DNA of 64,000 nt, taken from UQRS01 sp964481575 (GTDB taxonomy: Bacteria; Bacillota; Clostridia; Oscillospirales; Acutalibacteraceae). Positions 27,757-37,029 of this stretch are shown here, piece by piece. The notes under the pieces are model-generated. The model did not search any database and was not told the DNA's origin. It worked only from the letters and a program-made list of their open reading frames with translations. A program made the position numbers and the translations under genes. How positions within the stretch are numbered: the stretch's first letter is position 1; each line of letters opens with the position of its first letter. The DNA is taken from assembly GCA_964481575.1 (NCBI GenBank), contig CAYZTR010000004.1, positions 1 to 64,000 of the forward strand. The letters run 5' to 3'.

Positions 27757-27785
27757 ATTCTACATCATTTTGCCCCCCGCTTCAA
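27757..27785 (-). promoter_or_regulatory. SigA-type promoter for ade and the TetM-like GTPase
   Basis: -35 TTGAAG and -10 TAGAAT on the minus strand with a 17-base spacer. A small hairpin (CGGGG/CCCCG) lies in the short leader. Confidence 0.6.
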
Positions 27786-27820
27786 GGGGGAAGACAGAAA
27801 AAGCCCACACACCACGGCGC

Positions 27821-27862
27821 AAAAAAAGGCCGCCTCACCAACCCGGTGAAGACGACCTTTTT
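27821..27862 (-). terminator. Terminator after the first dockerin protein
   Basis: On the minus strand GGTCGTCTTCACC pairs, with two G-T wobbles, to GGTGAGGCGGCC, followed by seven T. It lies 77 bases after the stop of the gene at 27939-31022. Confidence 0.8.
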
Positions 27863-27938
27863 CAGTGATATCAAAATTTTCTTCCGCAGTCACACCACAT
27901 GGACCGCTGCACCAAAGGATCCCTGTATCAAAGAATTC

Positions 27939-30900
27939 TTACTGGGCTTGACTCAAAATGGCTTTCCGCAGCAGCACCACATCGGTAACAGACAGGCTGC
28001 CGTCCTCATTCAAATCCCCCAAAGGACAGTCGGCGGCATCGGTACCGGCCAGGATGGCTTTCCGCAGCAGTACCACGTCAGTAACAGACAGGTTGCCGTC
28101 TCCGCTGATATCCCCCGGCAAACCCACCACCGGTGGATCCTCATCATCAGGCAGCTGCGCAAAGGTTTCCTCTGCAGCAGTCAACACCGCGTAATTGGAC
28201 ACCAGTAGCTTCTGCAAATCAGACAAACCGTCATAAGCGGCACGGGTCACGGCCAGCGCATCAGCGCTGTCTTTTGTGATTTCACCAAGGGCATCAATCT
28301 GCTGCTCCACAGCTTCCATGGCAGCATGATCCTCTGCGGTAGCCACAGTAATGTTCTGGCTGTTATAAATCGCCGAAACTTGATCCGCCGTAATACTGGA
28401 AGCGGTAAAGCCCATTTCCTCCAGGGTGGCGCACTGCTTTCCATTGATCTCGATGTTGTCAAAAACCACATTGGAAACATAGTAATCCTTACCCTCGTAG
28501 GTAGTACCTTGCAGCTTTGCGTAGGACGGATTGCTGCACCAAACCTTCACATTCTTGACTACGATATCGCGGATGTCACCATAATACCCGTTCTTATGGT
28601 TGGCGCCATACTGGATAAAGAAGGTGGCCCAGGCTCTGTTATCATCATTGCTGAAGCTGATGTTTTCCACATCAATATTCTCAAACCGCACGTTGTAAAT
28701 ATCATGGTCGACGGTGTCGCCGTTCTGCTTATGGTGAATGCCGATACCGACGGAGCAGTCATAGGCCACGCAGTTCTGAAACAGGATGTCATGCTGGTCA
28801 TAAGCAAAGCCCTGGCCGCATTTGAAGCCATAGCAAATGGACCAACCAATGCAATCCTCAAAAGTAACGTTAGACAGCTCTTTTGCCGGGCCGGAACCAT
28901 AGCCTGTCAGGCTGGCACCCTCGCCGTAGACATAGGTTTTGGTAGAGAAAGTATCGTCCAGGTTGATGCACAGGGCATGCTGCACCGTGACGTTCTGGCT
29001 GCCCACCACGTCGATGCCGTCATCCTCGCCGCATCTTGTGGTATTCAGCACCTTGAAATTTCGGAAGGTACAGTTCTCCGACCAAACGGGGATCACCGAC
29101 CACATGCTGGAATCCCGATAGGTCACACCATCACTAAGGAAATGATTCACCGAACGGATCACCAACAGATCCACACAGAAGCCATTGGCATACATATTGT
29201 AGCCGTTGCCGTCCACAGTACCCCGGCCGGTGACAGAGATGTTTTCCCCATGATCCTGGGTATACAGCAGGAAGGTCATTGGCTTGCTCTTGTTGGCAAA
29301 GGTCTCAAAGGCCTTGTAATCGGTGGTAGCCCGCAGCACAGCGCCACCCTCCAGATACAAGGTAGTGTTGGACAGCAACTGGAAGTTATCCAGGGAGTAA
29401 ACACCGGCAGGTACATACACCACACCGGGCGCGTTGCCTTCCACAGCACCGTAAGCAGCGGCATCCGCCATGGCTTTGTCAAAATTGGGGGTAGAATTGT
29501 ACGCCCCTGTGGCATCTGCCTCATAATCCATTACATTGAAAACACCTTGGCCGGAAGAGGCAGGTACATCGGTCTCGGCCGGATCGGCGGTGATAACCAA
29601 ACGGCGGCCGGTGCCGTTAAATTGCAGAATCAAATATTCGCTCTCCTGAATGGAGAAGGTCACATTGTCACCGTTGATGACAGCGGGAATGGCCAGCTTC
29701 CGGGGAGAAATAACACAGGAGGTAATGGCCTGATTGTAAGTAACGGTGATCTCCACAGGTTCCCCCTCTGTCATGGAGAACTGGGCATAATCATATAGGT
29801 CGCAGTAATCCACCACTGGAACCTTAACCCCATCAGCGGTCACCAAGAAGCGGGAGGATTCCTGATAGACACTGTATAAGGGGTAGGCGGTTACCTTGTC
29901 AGAGGAAGCTGCCGGCACGATTTGCTCATAAGCCTCTCCCTCATAATCATAGATCGCGTTGGGATCATCCAGCAGGAATCGGAAAATATTCAACTTATAG
30001 GTGCCAGAGGTGCCGGGCGCAAACATTTCAAAAGTGATGGTGTTGGCACCAGCCACAAAGTCATAGGTACCTAAAACGCCGTTGGAATACCGAACATCGG
30101 GGTTTCCGGCAGAATCAAAGGTTTCCGACAGCTTCACACCGTTCAGACAAACATAGGCCTTCCCCACTGATTCGTGCGCGCGGTAATCTATGGTCAGCTC
30201 ATAAGTGCCGGCCTCCTCCACCCAAATGACAAAGGCAGCCTTTTGGCCAGCCGCGCTGCCCTCAAAACGGGCAAAAGGCACGCCATCCTTCTTTTGCGCA
30301 TTGACAAAATCCTCGTCAGAATTGGCAGCATCCTCCGCTTCAATGGCGTCATAGCACAGGGTGGCGCCGTCCAGCGTTGCCTTGGCGCCTGTAAATTCAA
30401 CCGGATCCGAATCAGGTTCCGGGGCGGTCTCACCGCTGGTAGGAACAAACTCGAAATAGTCCACAGTAAAGGCGGGGGTTGCATCGCCCAAATCCGTCAA
30501 GGTAAAGCGAACGGTATCAGAACCGTCCGCCTTCAGTATCACGGTTCCTACCTTGACCCGCTTCATAGTATTGGCCGCATTGGCAGACCCATTTACGGTG
30601 ACCCCGCCCTTCTGAGAAATCTCACCCAGGGCTTCTTCGCCGTTCACCGACACCGCCACGGTAGAATAACTCAACTCATTGGGACGGAAATTCCAGTAAA
30701 GGTCATAGTCTCCGGCCTCCAAGCCATCAGTCGCCGGAACGGTATACTCAATATAGCCGCCGAGGCCGCCGGAACGGAAATAGGCCAGCTTATTGGAAAT
30801 CTCCCCGGCAATCCCAGTAGTGCTTAAACTCAGACTCCAAGCCCAGGTGCCCAAGGCATTGGACGTTTCCACCGTATTGCCGTTGGAATCCACAGCCACA

Positions 30901-31022
30901 AAAGAGGTGGACTCTCCCTCAAAGCGATAGGCGGCGGTGTCTGCAGAGACACACACAACAGAGAACATGGATACCGCCAGCATCAACGCCAACACCAGCG
31001 CAAGGCAACGTTTCATTCGCAT
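27939..31022 (-). CDS. Secreted parallel beta-helix glycosidase-like protein with dockerin
   Basis: About 1027 residues. The order is: signal peptide (CLALVLALMLAVSMFSVV), two carbohydrate-binding-like beta-sandwich domains (CBM6/35 style, the second around GTYELTIDYRAHESVGKAY), a third sandwich (about 375-490), a right-handed parallel beta-helix (about 500-890) with GEDDGIDVVGSQNVTVQH and NLDDTFSTK, a three-helix linker (AAYDGLSDLQKLLV) and a C-terminal type I dockerin with two repeats. The helix resembles GH28/GH49 enzymes, and the paired Asp residues are at the expected face. It is likely exported and docked on a cohesin scaffold to cut a plant or microbial polysaccharide. The start is ATG 31022 with AAAGGAG. 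It is a tandem paralogue of the next gene. Confidence 0.85.
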   Translation of the reverse strand: MRMKRCLALVLALMLAVSMFSVVCVSADTAAYRFEGESTSFVAVDSNGNTVETSNALGTWAWSLSLSTTGIAGEISNKLAYFRSGGLGGYIEYTVPATDGLEAGDYDLYWNFRPNELSYSTVAVSVNGEEALGEISQKGGVTVNGSANAANTMKRVKVGTVILKADGSDTVRFTLTDLGDATPAFTVDYFEFVPTSGETAPEPDSDPVEFTGAKATLDGATLCYDAIEAEDAANSDEDFVNAQKKDGVPFARFEGSAAGQKAAFVIWVEEAGTYELTIDYRAHESVGKAYVCLNGVKLSETFDSAGNPDVRYSNGVLGTYDFVAGANTITFEMFAPGTSGTYKLNIFRFLLDDPNAIYDYEGEAYEQIVPAASSDKVTAYPLYSVYQESSRFLVTADGVKVPVVDYCDLYDYAQFSMTEGEPVEITVTYNQAITSCVISPRKLAIPAVINGDNVTFSIQESEYLILQFNGTGRRLVITADPAETDVPASSGQGVFNVMDYEADATGAYNSTPNFDKAMADAAAYGAVEGNAPGVVYVPAGVYSLDNFQLLSNTTLYLEGGAVLRATTDYKAFETFANKSKPMTFLLYTQDHGENISVTGRGTVDGNGYNMYANGFCVDLLVIRSVNHFLSDGVTYRDSSMWSVIPVWSENCTFRNFKVLNTTRCGEDDGIDVVGSQNVTVQHALCINLDDTFSTKTYVYGEGASLTGYGSGPAKELSNVTFEDCIGWSICYGFKCGQGFAYDQHDILFQNCVAYDCSVGIGIHHKQNGDTVDHDIYNVRFENIDVENISFSNDDNRAWATFFIQYGANHKNGYYGDIRDIVVKNVKVWCSNPSYAKLQGTTYEGKDYYVSNVVFDNIEINGKQCATLEEMGFTASSITADQVSAIYNSQNITVATAEDHAAMEAVEQQIDALGEITKDSADALAVTRAAYDGLSDLQKLLVSNYAVLTAAEETFAQLPDDEDPPVVGLPGDISGDGNLSVTDVVLLRKAILAGTDAADCPLGDLNEDGSLSVTDVVLLRKAILSQAQ

Positions 31023-31067
31023 AGATTTTCTCCTTTCGTTTCTGGCAGTTCTTCCCGCAAAAGGAAT

Positions 31068-31103
31068 AAAATGCAGGGGGACGAAAACCACCCCTGCATT
31101 TTA
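31068..31103 (-). terminator. Terminator between the two dockerin genes
   Basis: AAAATGCAGGGG pairs with CCCCTGCATTTT around about 11 bases, followed by a T-containing tail on the minus strand. It lies 5 bases after the upstream gene's stop, so readthrough is needed to reach the downstream paralogue, which shows no clear promoter of its own in the 85-base gap. Confidence 0.75.
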
Positions 31104-31107
31104 CTAA

Positions 31108-34100
31108 TTACTGGTTCAGGATGGCCTTCCGCAACAAAACCACATCGGTTACCGACAGATTGCCGTCGCCATTCAAGTCACCCAAGGGACAATCTGTAGC
31201 AGTTGTCCCAGCCAAAATGGCCTTTCGCAGCAGCACCACATCGGTCACCGACAGGTTGCCGTCCCCATTGAGATCCCCCAGTGTTCCTTCAGTCGGCGGG
31301 ACATCAGGCTCCCCGGTCAAAGCTTCTTCTGCAGCCACCAGCACGTCATAGTTGGCAACCAGCGCCTTCTGCACATCGGTCAAATCCTCATAAGCCTCTC
31401 TGGCCTGTTCCACTGCAGCAATACTGTCCTGCGTAATCTCGCCCAAAGCGGTAATCAACGCTTCCACATTTGCAATGGCTGTCTCATCCTCAGCGGAAAC
31501 CACATAAATATTGGAACTGTTGTAGGTAGCAGACAAATTGGCGATGGAAGTGATAGTGTCAGGGTGAATTCCCAAATCTGCCAGGGTGGTGCAAGCCTTC
31601 CCATTGATAGTCACATTACGGAAGACCACATTCTCCACGGTATAGTCCTGGCCGTCATAGGTCACGCCCTGCACCTTACTGTAAGAGGGGCTGGGTACCC
31701 GGACATTGATGTTCTGAACCATGATATTGCAGATGTTGCCGAAATCCGTCCGGCTGCCGGTATCCTGGATAAAGAAGGTAGCCCAGGCCTTGTTATCATC
31801 ATTGCTCCAGCTGATGGCCTCAATATCAATATTATTGAAGGTTATGTCGTGAATATCAGCACCACCGGCTTTGGAATGGGCACCAAAGCCCACCGAGCAA
31901 TCATAGACATAAGAATTCTGCACCGTGATATTCTCATGATCAAAGAAGATCCCCTGGCCCATTTTATAACCGTAGCAGCCAGTCCAAGCAAAGCAATCAT
32001 CCATGAGAATGTTGTCATTAGGCTGGCTATCCCCCACCGGCCAGCCACCGGTAATTTCGGTGCCGGTGGCATTGTAAGCCTTGGTAGAATAGCAGTCATC
32101 CCAGTTGATGCAGACAGAATGCTGCACCGTTACATCCTGGCAGCTGACAATATCAATACCGTCATCCTCTCCCAGGTTGGCCTTATTCAGCACCTTGAAG
32201 TTCCGGAAGGTCAGCCCGGTGGACAGAGCAGGCACCACCGACCACATACCGGAATCCCGGTAGGTAATGCCGTCGGTGACAAAATTGTTGGTGGCCACCG
32301 GCGCCAAAGTCATCAGGGCAAAGCCCAGCCCCCGGACATTGTAGCCATCACCGTCCACGGTACCGCGGCCGCAGATGGTCACATTTTCACTGTAGGAAGC
32401 CGTATAAACCAGGTAGGTAATGGGCAGACCCAGGGAATTTTTCCGCCCCTTTTCAGCGAACTCTTCTGGATCGGTGGAAGCCCGAAGCACTGCGCCGCCG
32501 GCCAGATACAGGGTCACATTGCTGGGCAGTTCCAGAGAACCGGACAGGTACACACCGGCAGGTACATACACCACACCGGGGCCATTCCCTTCCACAGCGC
32601 CGTAAGCGGCCGCATCAGCCACCGCCTTCTGCAAAGCAACATAAGAAGAGGTCAATCCGGTGGGATCGGCACCATAGGTGTCATCCGTCACATCATAGAC
32701 ACCATCGGCAGCAGGATCCGGCACATTTTCCTGCACCGGGTCGGCATTGATCAGCAACCGGCGATTCTGCCCGTTGATTTTCAGAATAAGATACTGGCTT
32801 TCAGAAATGGTAAAGGACAGGGTCTTACCGGAAACAGTGCCGGTGATTTCCTTAGCCAGCGGAGAAATACTGTAGGAGGTGATATTACTGTTTGCGGTTA
32901 CTTCCAAAGCCACCGGTGTTCCTTCCTGTTTCAGGGAGAATTCGGCGTAGTCATAGGCAAAGGTACCGTCACTGTAATGAATTACCGGAACGTTTACGCC
33001 GTCAGCAGTCAGCGTATAATCTGTGGAAAGGGGATACAGATCATACAGCGGATAAGAATCCACCAGGTTGGAGGAAGCTGCCGGCACAATCTCTTTATAA
33101 CCGTAAAGTTCGGTATCTGTAGGCTCAGACAGCTGGAAATCCACAATATTCACCTTAAAAGAACCGTTGGAGCTGGGCTCATTTATCCGGAAGGTCAAGT
33201 AATTGTCCCCCTGGCTGAACTCATACATTCCCATATTGCAAACAAAATAGCCGTTGAAGGAACCGGTAGAGGCAAAGATCTTCTCCTGCTTGACACCGTT
33301 GAGATAGAAATCTGCCTTTCCCACAGACTCGTGAGCCCGGTACTGGATCTGCAACTTATAAGTACCGGCCTGGGGCACCTGCAGGATGTAGTTGGCATAA
33401 GAACCGAGGGCCGTCCCGTCAAACCGGGAGAAAGTCACATTATTGGTGGTTTGATGCGCAAAGCAGTCAGAAGAATAGTCTGCACTTTCGGCATCGGTAC
33501 CCGGGAAGGTAGCAATACCGTTGCTGACACTGGGAACAGCGCCAAGGGCACCGCCCACCTGACCGTAAGGCATATCGTCGTCACCGTAATTCACTTCCAG
33601 ATCAAACTCCTCATGAACGGCAAAGGTAAAGGTAAACAGGTTCACGCCGTAAGCACCGCCGGAACCGGCTGTAGTAGTCACAAACTGAATGGTATTTTCT
33701 CCGGCCTGCAGTTCTACTGTACCAACCTCCAGGTTATTGCAGGAGTTGGCATTGCCAACAGGATTCAGGGAAACCGCCAGTTTTTCACCGTTCAGGTAGA
33801 TGTCGGCCTGACCGGTGGACTCATGGGTCCGGTACCGGAGGGTAAAATCATAGGTGCCGGCCTTGGGCATATTCACCGTGAAGGTAGCCCGCATGCCGGA
33901 TTCGGTAAAGTTGGCACGGGAGAAGGTACCCTCGCCGTTATTGTTACCGCTTGCATCATAGTATTGGTGAACAAACGCAATATCAGATTCTTCCTGATTT
34001 TCGCACTCATAAGCCCAGAAGACCCACTCGGTCTGATGCTCAGCCTGCAGCTGCGCCAGGGTTTCCTCAGCAGCCGTCAGGGTGGCATAATTTTCCACCA

Positions 34101-34953
34101 AATTCTGCTCCGCTTCGGACAACGCATTATACGCATTCCGGGCAGCGGTAATGGCAGCCGCACTATCCAGCGTAATCGCCCCTAACGCATCAATCTGGTT
34201 CTGCACAGCAGCGGTGCGGAGTCGGGAAATCACTGCCTCTGCATCCGTCAACTTTTCATAGTTGGTAACACCGTCCCGATCCGCTTCGAACAGTAAATCA
34301 TAGGCAGTACGAACGGTTGCAACAGCATCAGCCTGATCCAGAGAGGTGATCTCACCCAGATCGTCAATCATTTTGATAACATCGCTGACACCGGCGGGGG
34401 CTTCAGCCGCTGTCAGAGTAAAGCCCTCCCAGTAATACCGCCAAGAAAGCGTTCCGTTTTCCACAGCGGTAAAGGTAATGACATGTTCTCCGGCAGTCAA
34501 CGGAAATGCAGTAACGGAGCCATCCGACTTTCCGGTGCTGGTAGCGGGCTGGGTTTCCAAAGTTACGCTGTTGGCTGACCAGCTATAAGAACCGTCCACA
34601 TAGCCGATGTCCACACCGTCAATGGAAATCCTGGTATTTTTGCCGCCGCTGGCAACCACCTGCCAACGGAAATTGTCCCATGTAAAGGTGTAGTAACCGG
34701 CATCCTCAGAATCCACGGTAAATGCATAGGAATACCATGCATCCGTACCGGCCTCAATAGAAGAACTGCCATTGTAGTTACCCGTGCCAGGCTTTCCCGC
34801 AGCATTGGCATCCGGGTTGGTATCATTCCAAGCGGCCTGAAAGGTCACATTCGTGCCATAGGTATAGGTAAGGGTTTGCCCCACCTCCAGAGCCGTAGCC
34901 GGGACTATGGCAAATATACCGGCAACCAGTAAGATTGCTAGCAATGCAGCCAC
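31108..34953 (-). CDS. Giant secreted beta-helix protein with dockerin, start codon unclear
   Basis: About 1281 residues from GTG 34953; the frame is open further upstream to the ribosome site. Domains: hydrophobic signal sequence, a carbohydrate-binding-like domain (to about 180), two three-helix linkers (about 190-300, with NALSEAEQNLVENY), two CBM6/35-like sandwiches (RYRTHESTGQADIYLNG and YRAHESVGKADFYLNG), a beta-sandwich, a right-handed beta-helix with GEDDGIDIVSCQDVTVQH, another helical linker and a full two-repeat dockerin (last 57 residues). From the third sandwich on it parallels the downstream gene. GGAGGA at 34981-34986 points to a start at 34974, but that codon is GTA followed by KKTKQC, a good signal-peptide head. 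Function as for its paralogue; the substrate is unknown. Confidence 0.8.
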   Translation of the reverse strand: MAALLAILLVAGIFAIVPATALEVGQTLTYTYGTNVTFQAAWNDTNPDANAAGKPGTGNYNGSSSIEAGTDAWYSYAFTVDSEDAGYYTFTWDNFRWQVVASGGKNTRISIDGVDIGYVDGSYSWSANSVTLETQPATSTGKSDGSVTAFPLTAGEHVITFTAVENGTLSWRYYWEGFTLTAAEAPAGVSDVIKMIDDLGEITSLDQADAVATVRTAYDLLFEADRDGVTNYEKLTDAEAVISRLRTAAVQNQIDALGAITLDSAAAITAARNAYNALSEAEQNLVENYATLTAAEETLAQLQAEHQTEWVFWAYECENQEESDIAFVHQYYDASGNNNGEGTFSRANFTESGMRATFTVNMPKAGTYDFTLRYRTHESTGQADIYLNGEKLAVSLNPVGNANSCNNLEVGTVELQAGENTIQFVTTTAGSGGAYGVNLFTFTFAVHEEFDLEVNYGDDDMPYGQVGGALGAVPSVSNGIATFPGTDAESADYSSDCFAHQTTNNVTFSRFDGTALGSYANYILQVPQAGTYKLQIQYRAHESVGKADFYLNGVKQEKIFASTGSFNGYFVCNMGMYEFSQGDNYLTFRINEPSSNGSFKVNIVDFQLSEPTDTELYGYKEIVPAASSNLVDSYPLYDLYPLSTDYTLTADGVNVPVIHYSDGTFAYDYAEFSLKQEGTPVALEVTANSNITSYSISPLAKEITGTVSGKTLSFTISESQYLILKINGQNRRLLINADPVQENVPDPAADGVYDVTDDTYGADPTGLTSSYVALQKAVADAAAYGAVEGNGPGVVYVPAGVYLSGSLELPSNVTLYLAGGAVLRASTDPEEFAEKGRKNSLGLPITYLVYTASYSENVTICGRGTVDGDGYNVRGLGFALMTLAPVATNNFVTDGITYRDSGMWSVVPALSTGLTFRNFKVLNKANLGEDDGIDIVSCQDVTVQHSVCINWDDCYSTKAYNATGTEITGGWPVGDSQPNDNILMDDCFAWTGCYGYKMGQGIFFDHENITVQNSYVYDCSVGFGAHSKAGGADIHDITFNNIDIEAISWSNDDNKAWATFFIQDTGSRTDFGNICNIMVQNINVRVPSPSYSKVQGVTYDGQDYTVENVVFRNVTINGKACTTLADLGIHPDTITSIANLSATYNSSNIYVVSAEDETAIANVEALITALGEITQDSIAAVEQAREAYEDLTDVQKALVANYDVLVAAEEALTGEPDVPPTEGTLGDLNGDGNLSVTDVVLLRKAILAGTTATDCPLGDLNGDGNLSVTDVVLLRKAILNQ

Positions 34954-35012
34954 ACATTGTTTTGTCTTTTTTACACAAAATCCTCCTTTTCACAATACGG
35001 TTTTCTATTCAT

Positions 35013-35041
35013 AGAATACAACAGAAAAAATTTAAAGTCAA
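35013..35041 (-). promoter_or_regulatory. SigA-type promoter for the dockerin genes
   Basis: -35 TTGACT, 17 bases, -10 TATTCT on the minus strand, followed by a short leader and the GGAGGA ribosome site at 34981-34986. Confidence 0.75.
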
Positions 35042-35343
35042 TAAAAGATTGGCATCAGGAAAAAAGAGGTAATTTTCGTGCAAAAACCGTCCATGAAAAA
35101 GTCAGGATTGTACAAAAACAGTTGTGCCAACCCCTCTGTATCAGTAAGAAGAATATGGATCAAACCTGGAAATTCTGGCTGCGGGAAGCACAAGGCGAAA
35201 ATGATTCCTTGGTAGGCGTGCGCAGAGCGTCTGACCACAAAATGTGCGGGTATTTCTGCCGGGAAATGGTAGAATTATTCACGGGTTTGTGATATACTTT
35301 GCTTGGTTACAAAAAGATTGCTGGAAGTTGGAGGAAAACAGAA
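35042..35343. other. Spacer between divergent genes
   Basis: About 300 bases between the dockerin promoter and the GNAT start. I see no gene; a 111-codon plus-strand frame across it resembles no family and lacks a ribosome site. A weak promoter for the GNAT gene may exist: TAGAAT-N17-TATACT at 35270-35298. Confidence 0.45.
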
Positions 35344-35865
35344 ATGATAAGGCCGGCTGTAATGGAAGATCTGGAATCTGTAGAGGAAGCGTATCATGCG
35401 CATTTTATCCAGGAACAAAAGCATGGAGCATACACTGTTTTTCAAAAAGGCGTCTATCCTACAAGAACCGATGCAGAGAAAGCCCTGCGTCATGAAGCGC
35501 TGTATGTTTATGTGGATCATGGCGTTGTGCTGGGCAGTATGATATTGGATCATCATCAACCGGAAGAATACCAGAAAATAGACTGGCCAAGCCACGCGGC
35601 GGCAGATCAGGTGCATGTGATTCACCTACTGATGGTAAGGCCTTCAGCTACCGGCAAAGGGATTGGTTCGTCCCTGGTACATTATGCGCTGGACATGGCA
35701 AAACAGCATACCTGCATCGCCGTCAGACTGGATACAGGAGCGCAAAACATTCCCGCCGTTTCTTTTTATCAAAAATTAGGATTTCAACTGGTGGCAACAT
35801 CCTCCATGAAAGTCGGTGGTGCAATTTCTCATAACAGGCACCTGTTTATGGAAAAAATACTGTAA
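35344..35865 (+). CDS. GNAT family N-acetyltransferase
   Basis: About 173 residues from ATG 35344 (MIRPAVMEDLESVEE), with GGAGG 9 bases upstream. The acetyl-CoA loop is seen as VRPSATGKGIGSSLVHYAL, following the V-x-R-x4-G-x-G-x-G/A pattern, and the C-terminal SFYQKLGFQLV is typical. The acceptor substrate is unknown. It stands alone with a terminator behind it. Confidence 0.87.
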   Translation: MIRPAVMEDLESVEEAYHAHFIQEQKHGAYTVFQKGVYPTRTDAEKALRHEALYVYVDHGVVLGSMILDHHQPEEYQKIDWPSHAAADQVHVIHLLMVRPSATGKGIGSSLVHYALDMAKQHTCIAVRLDTGAQNIPAVSFYQKLGFQLVATSSMKVGGAISHNRHLFMEKIL

Positions 35866-35907
35866 ACCGGCGGCCAACTTTTCAGGAATGCAAAAAACAC
35901 AAACACA

Positions 35908-35946
35908 AGAGGCTGCCTCGCTTTAACAGTGAGGTAGCCTCTGTTT
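35908..35946 (+). terminator. Terminator of the GNAT gene
   Basis: AGAGGCTGCCTC pairs with GAGGTAGCCTCT around an 11-base loop, followed by GTTTT. Confidence 0.82.
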
Positions 35947-36084
35947 TCCCGGATGCTCCGTCCGCCAAAGAAACCAGCAACCCGTACCTGTTGGCTTCAG
36001 CGTTTCACCAAACAAAACAACTTTGGCCAAAAGCCATGCTGTTTTTGATAAATATGAACCGGTTCTATGTTTCAAGATTCATCT

Positions 36085-37029
36085 TTATTTCATCGCATTG
36101 CGTTCTATGGGCATAGTCGACAACACGCCCGGGCCACCGTCCGGGAAGAGTACGACCGTCATTCTTGTACGGTTTTCCGGCCGTTTCATCACTTGGGTGG
36201 CAGCCCACAAAACCGCACCGGAGGACGGCCCACAGCATAACCCTTCCGTAGCCGCCAGACGCTTCACCGTGTCCATGGCGTCCCAGTCGGTACATGCCAG
36301 CACTTCATTGAAAATTCCGTCGTTCAAAGACGCGGGGATAAAACCGGCCCCCAACTCCGGGATCCGATGCTGCCCCGGATAACCGCCCGACAGTACTGGA
36401 CTGGCGGCAGGCTCCACAGCAATCACCTGGATTCCCAGATTTTGGCGTTTCAGGTATTCCCCCACACCGGTAATGGTACCGCCGGTACCTACCCCGGCCA
36501 CAAAAATATCCACTTCGCCTTTAGTATCCTCCCAGATTTCCGGCCCAGTCGTCAAAAAATGTGCCTTGGAAACCGATTCACTGTCGAAGGGATCCAGTAA
36601 GTAGCTACCGGGAATCTGGGCCTGCAACTCCCCGGCCTGCTTTACCGCACCGGCTAATCCCAAATCTGCCGCTGTGCGATAAAGATTGGCTCCATAAAAC
36701 TGCACTGCCCGCTGCTGGGACAAGGGGACATCTGCCGGCATAACAAAGAAGCAATGGTACCCCATTCGCAGAGCAAAAGCAGCTAATGCTACCCCCAGAT
36801 TTCCGGCAGTAGGTACGATAACCGTTGCACCGGGCCGCAAAGACCCGTCAGCTCGCGCATCCGACAGCAGCCGGACAGCTGCCCGGTCCATGGCACTGCC
36901 AGTGGGCCCATACCACTCCAGCTTGGCATACAGATTCACCGTCAGCCCGCAGGCTTTGGCATAGCGATCCAGGGCAAACAGAGGGGTATGCCCCACTAAA
37001 TCCCCATAGTCCCGGCAAATCTCAGCCAT
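36085..37029 (-). CDS. Cysteine synthase-like fold type II protein lacking the PLP lysine
   Basis: 314 residues, clearly related to CysK/CysM. The N-terminal GHTPLF, the phosphate-binding loop GVGTGGTITGVG (about 179-190) and the C-terminal GPSSGA (267-272) are kept. At the place of the Schiff-base lysine the usual GSVKDR reads GSAMDR: codon ATG gives M47 instead of Lys. The substrate loop TSGNTG reads TAGNLG (74-79). Without the lysine it cannot make the normal internal aldimine, so it is probably not a cysteine synthase and may be a regulatory or scaffold paralogue, or an enzyme with changed chemistry. The frame is intact, and it overlaps ruvX by 8 bases as the last gene of the murI-to-ruvX run. 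Confidence 0.85.
   Translation of the reverse strand: MAEICRDYGDLVGHTPLFALDRYAKACGLTVNLYAKLEWYGPTGSAMDRAAVRLLSDARADGSLRPGATVIVPTAGNLGVALAAFALRMGYHCFFVMPADVPLSQQRAVQFYGANLYRTAADLGLAGAVKQAGELQAQIPGSYLLDPFDSESVSKAHFLTTGPEIWEDTKGEVDIFVAGVGTGGTITGVGEYLKRQNLGIQVIAVEPAASPVLSGGYPGQHRIPELGAGFIPASLNDGIFNEVLACTDWDAMDTVKRLAATEGLCCGPSSGAVLWAATQVMKRPENRTRMTVVLFPDGGPGVLSTMPIERNAMK

Noticed and set aside
31564..34185. 873-codon plus-strand frame opposite the giant dockerin gene
   Set aside because: Antisense shadow of a GC-biased coding sequence; the sense frame shows recognisable domains throughout.
34957..35292. 111-codon plus-strand frame upstream of the GNAT gene
   Set aside because: It overlaps the dockerin promoter and signal peptide on the other strand and lacks a start site.
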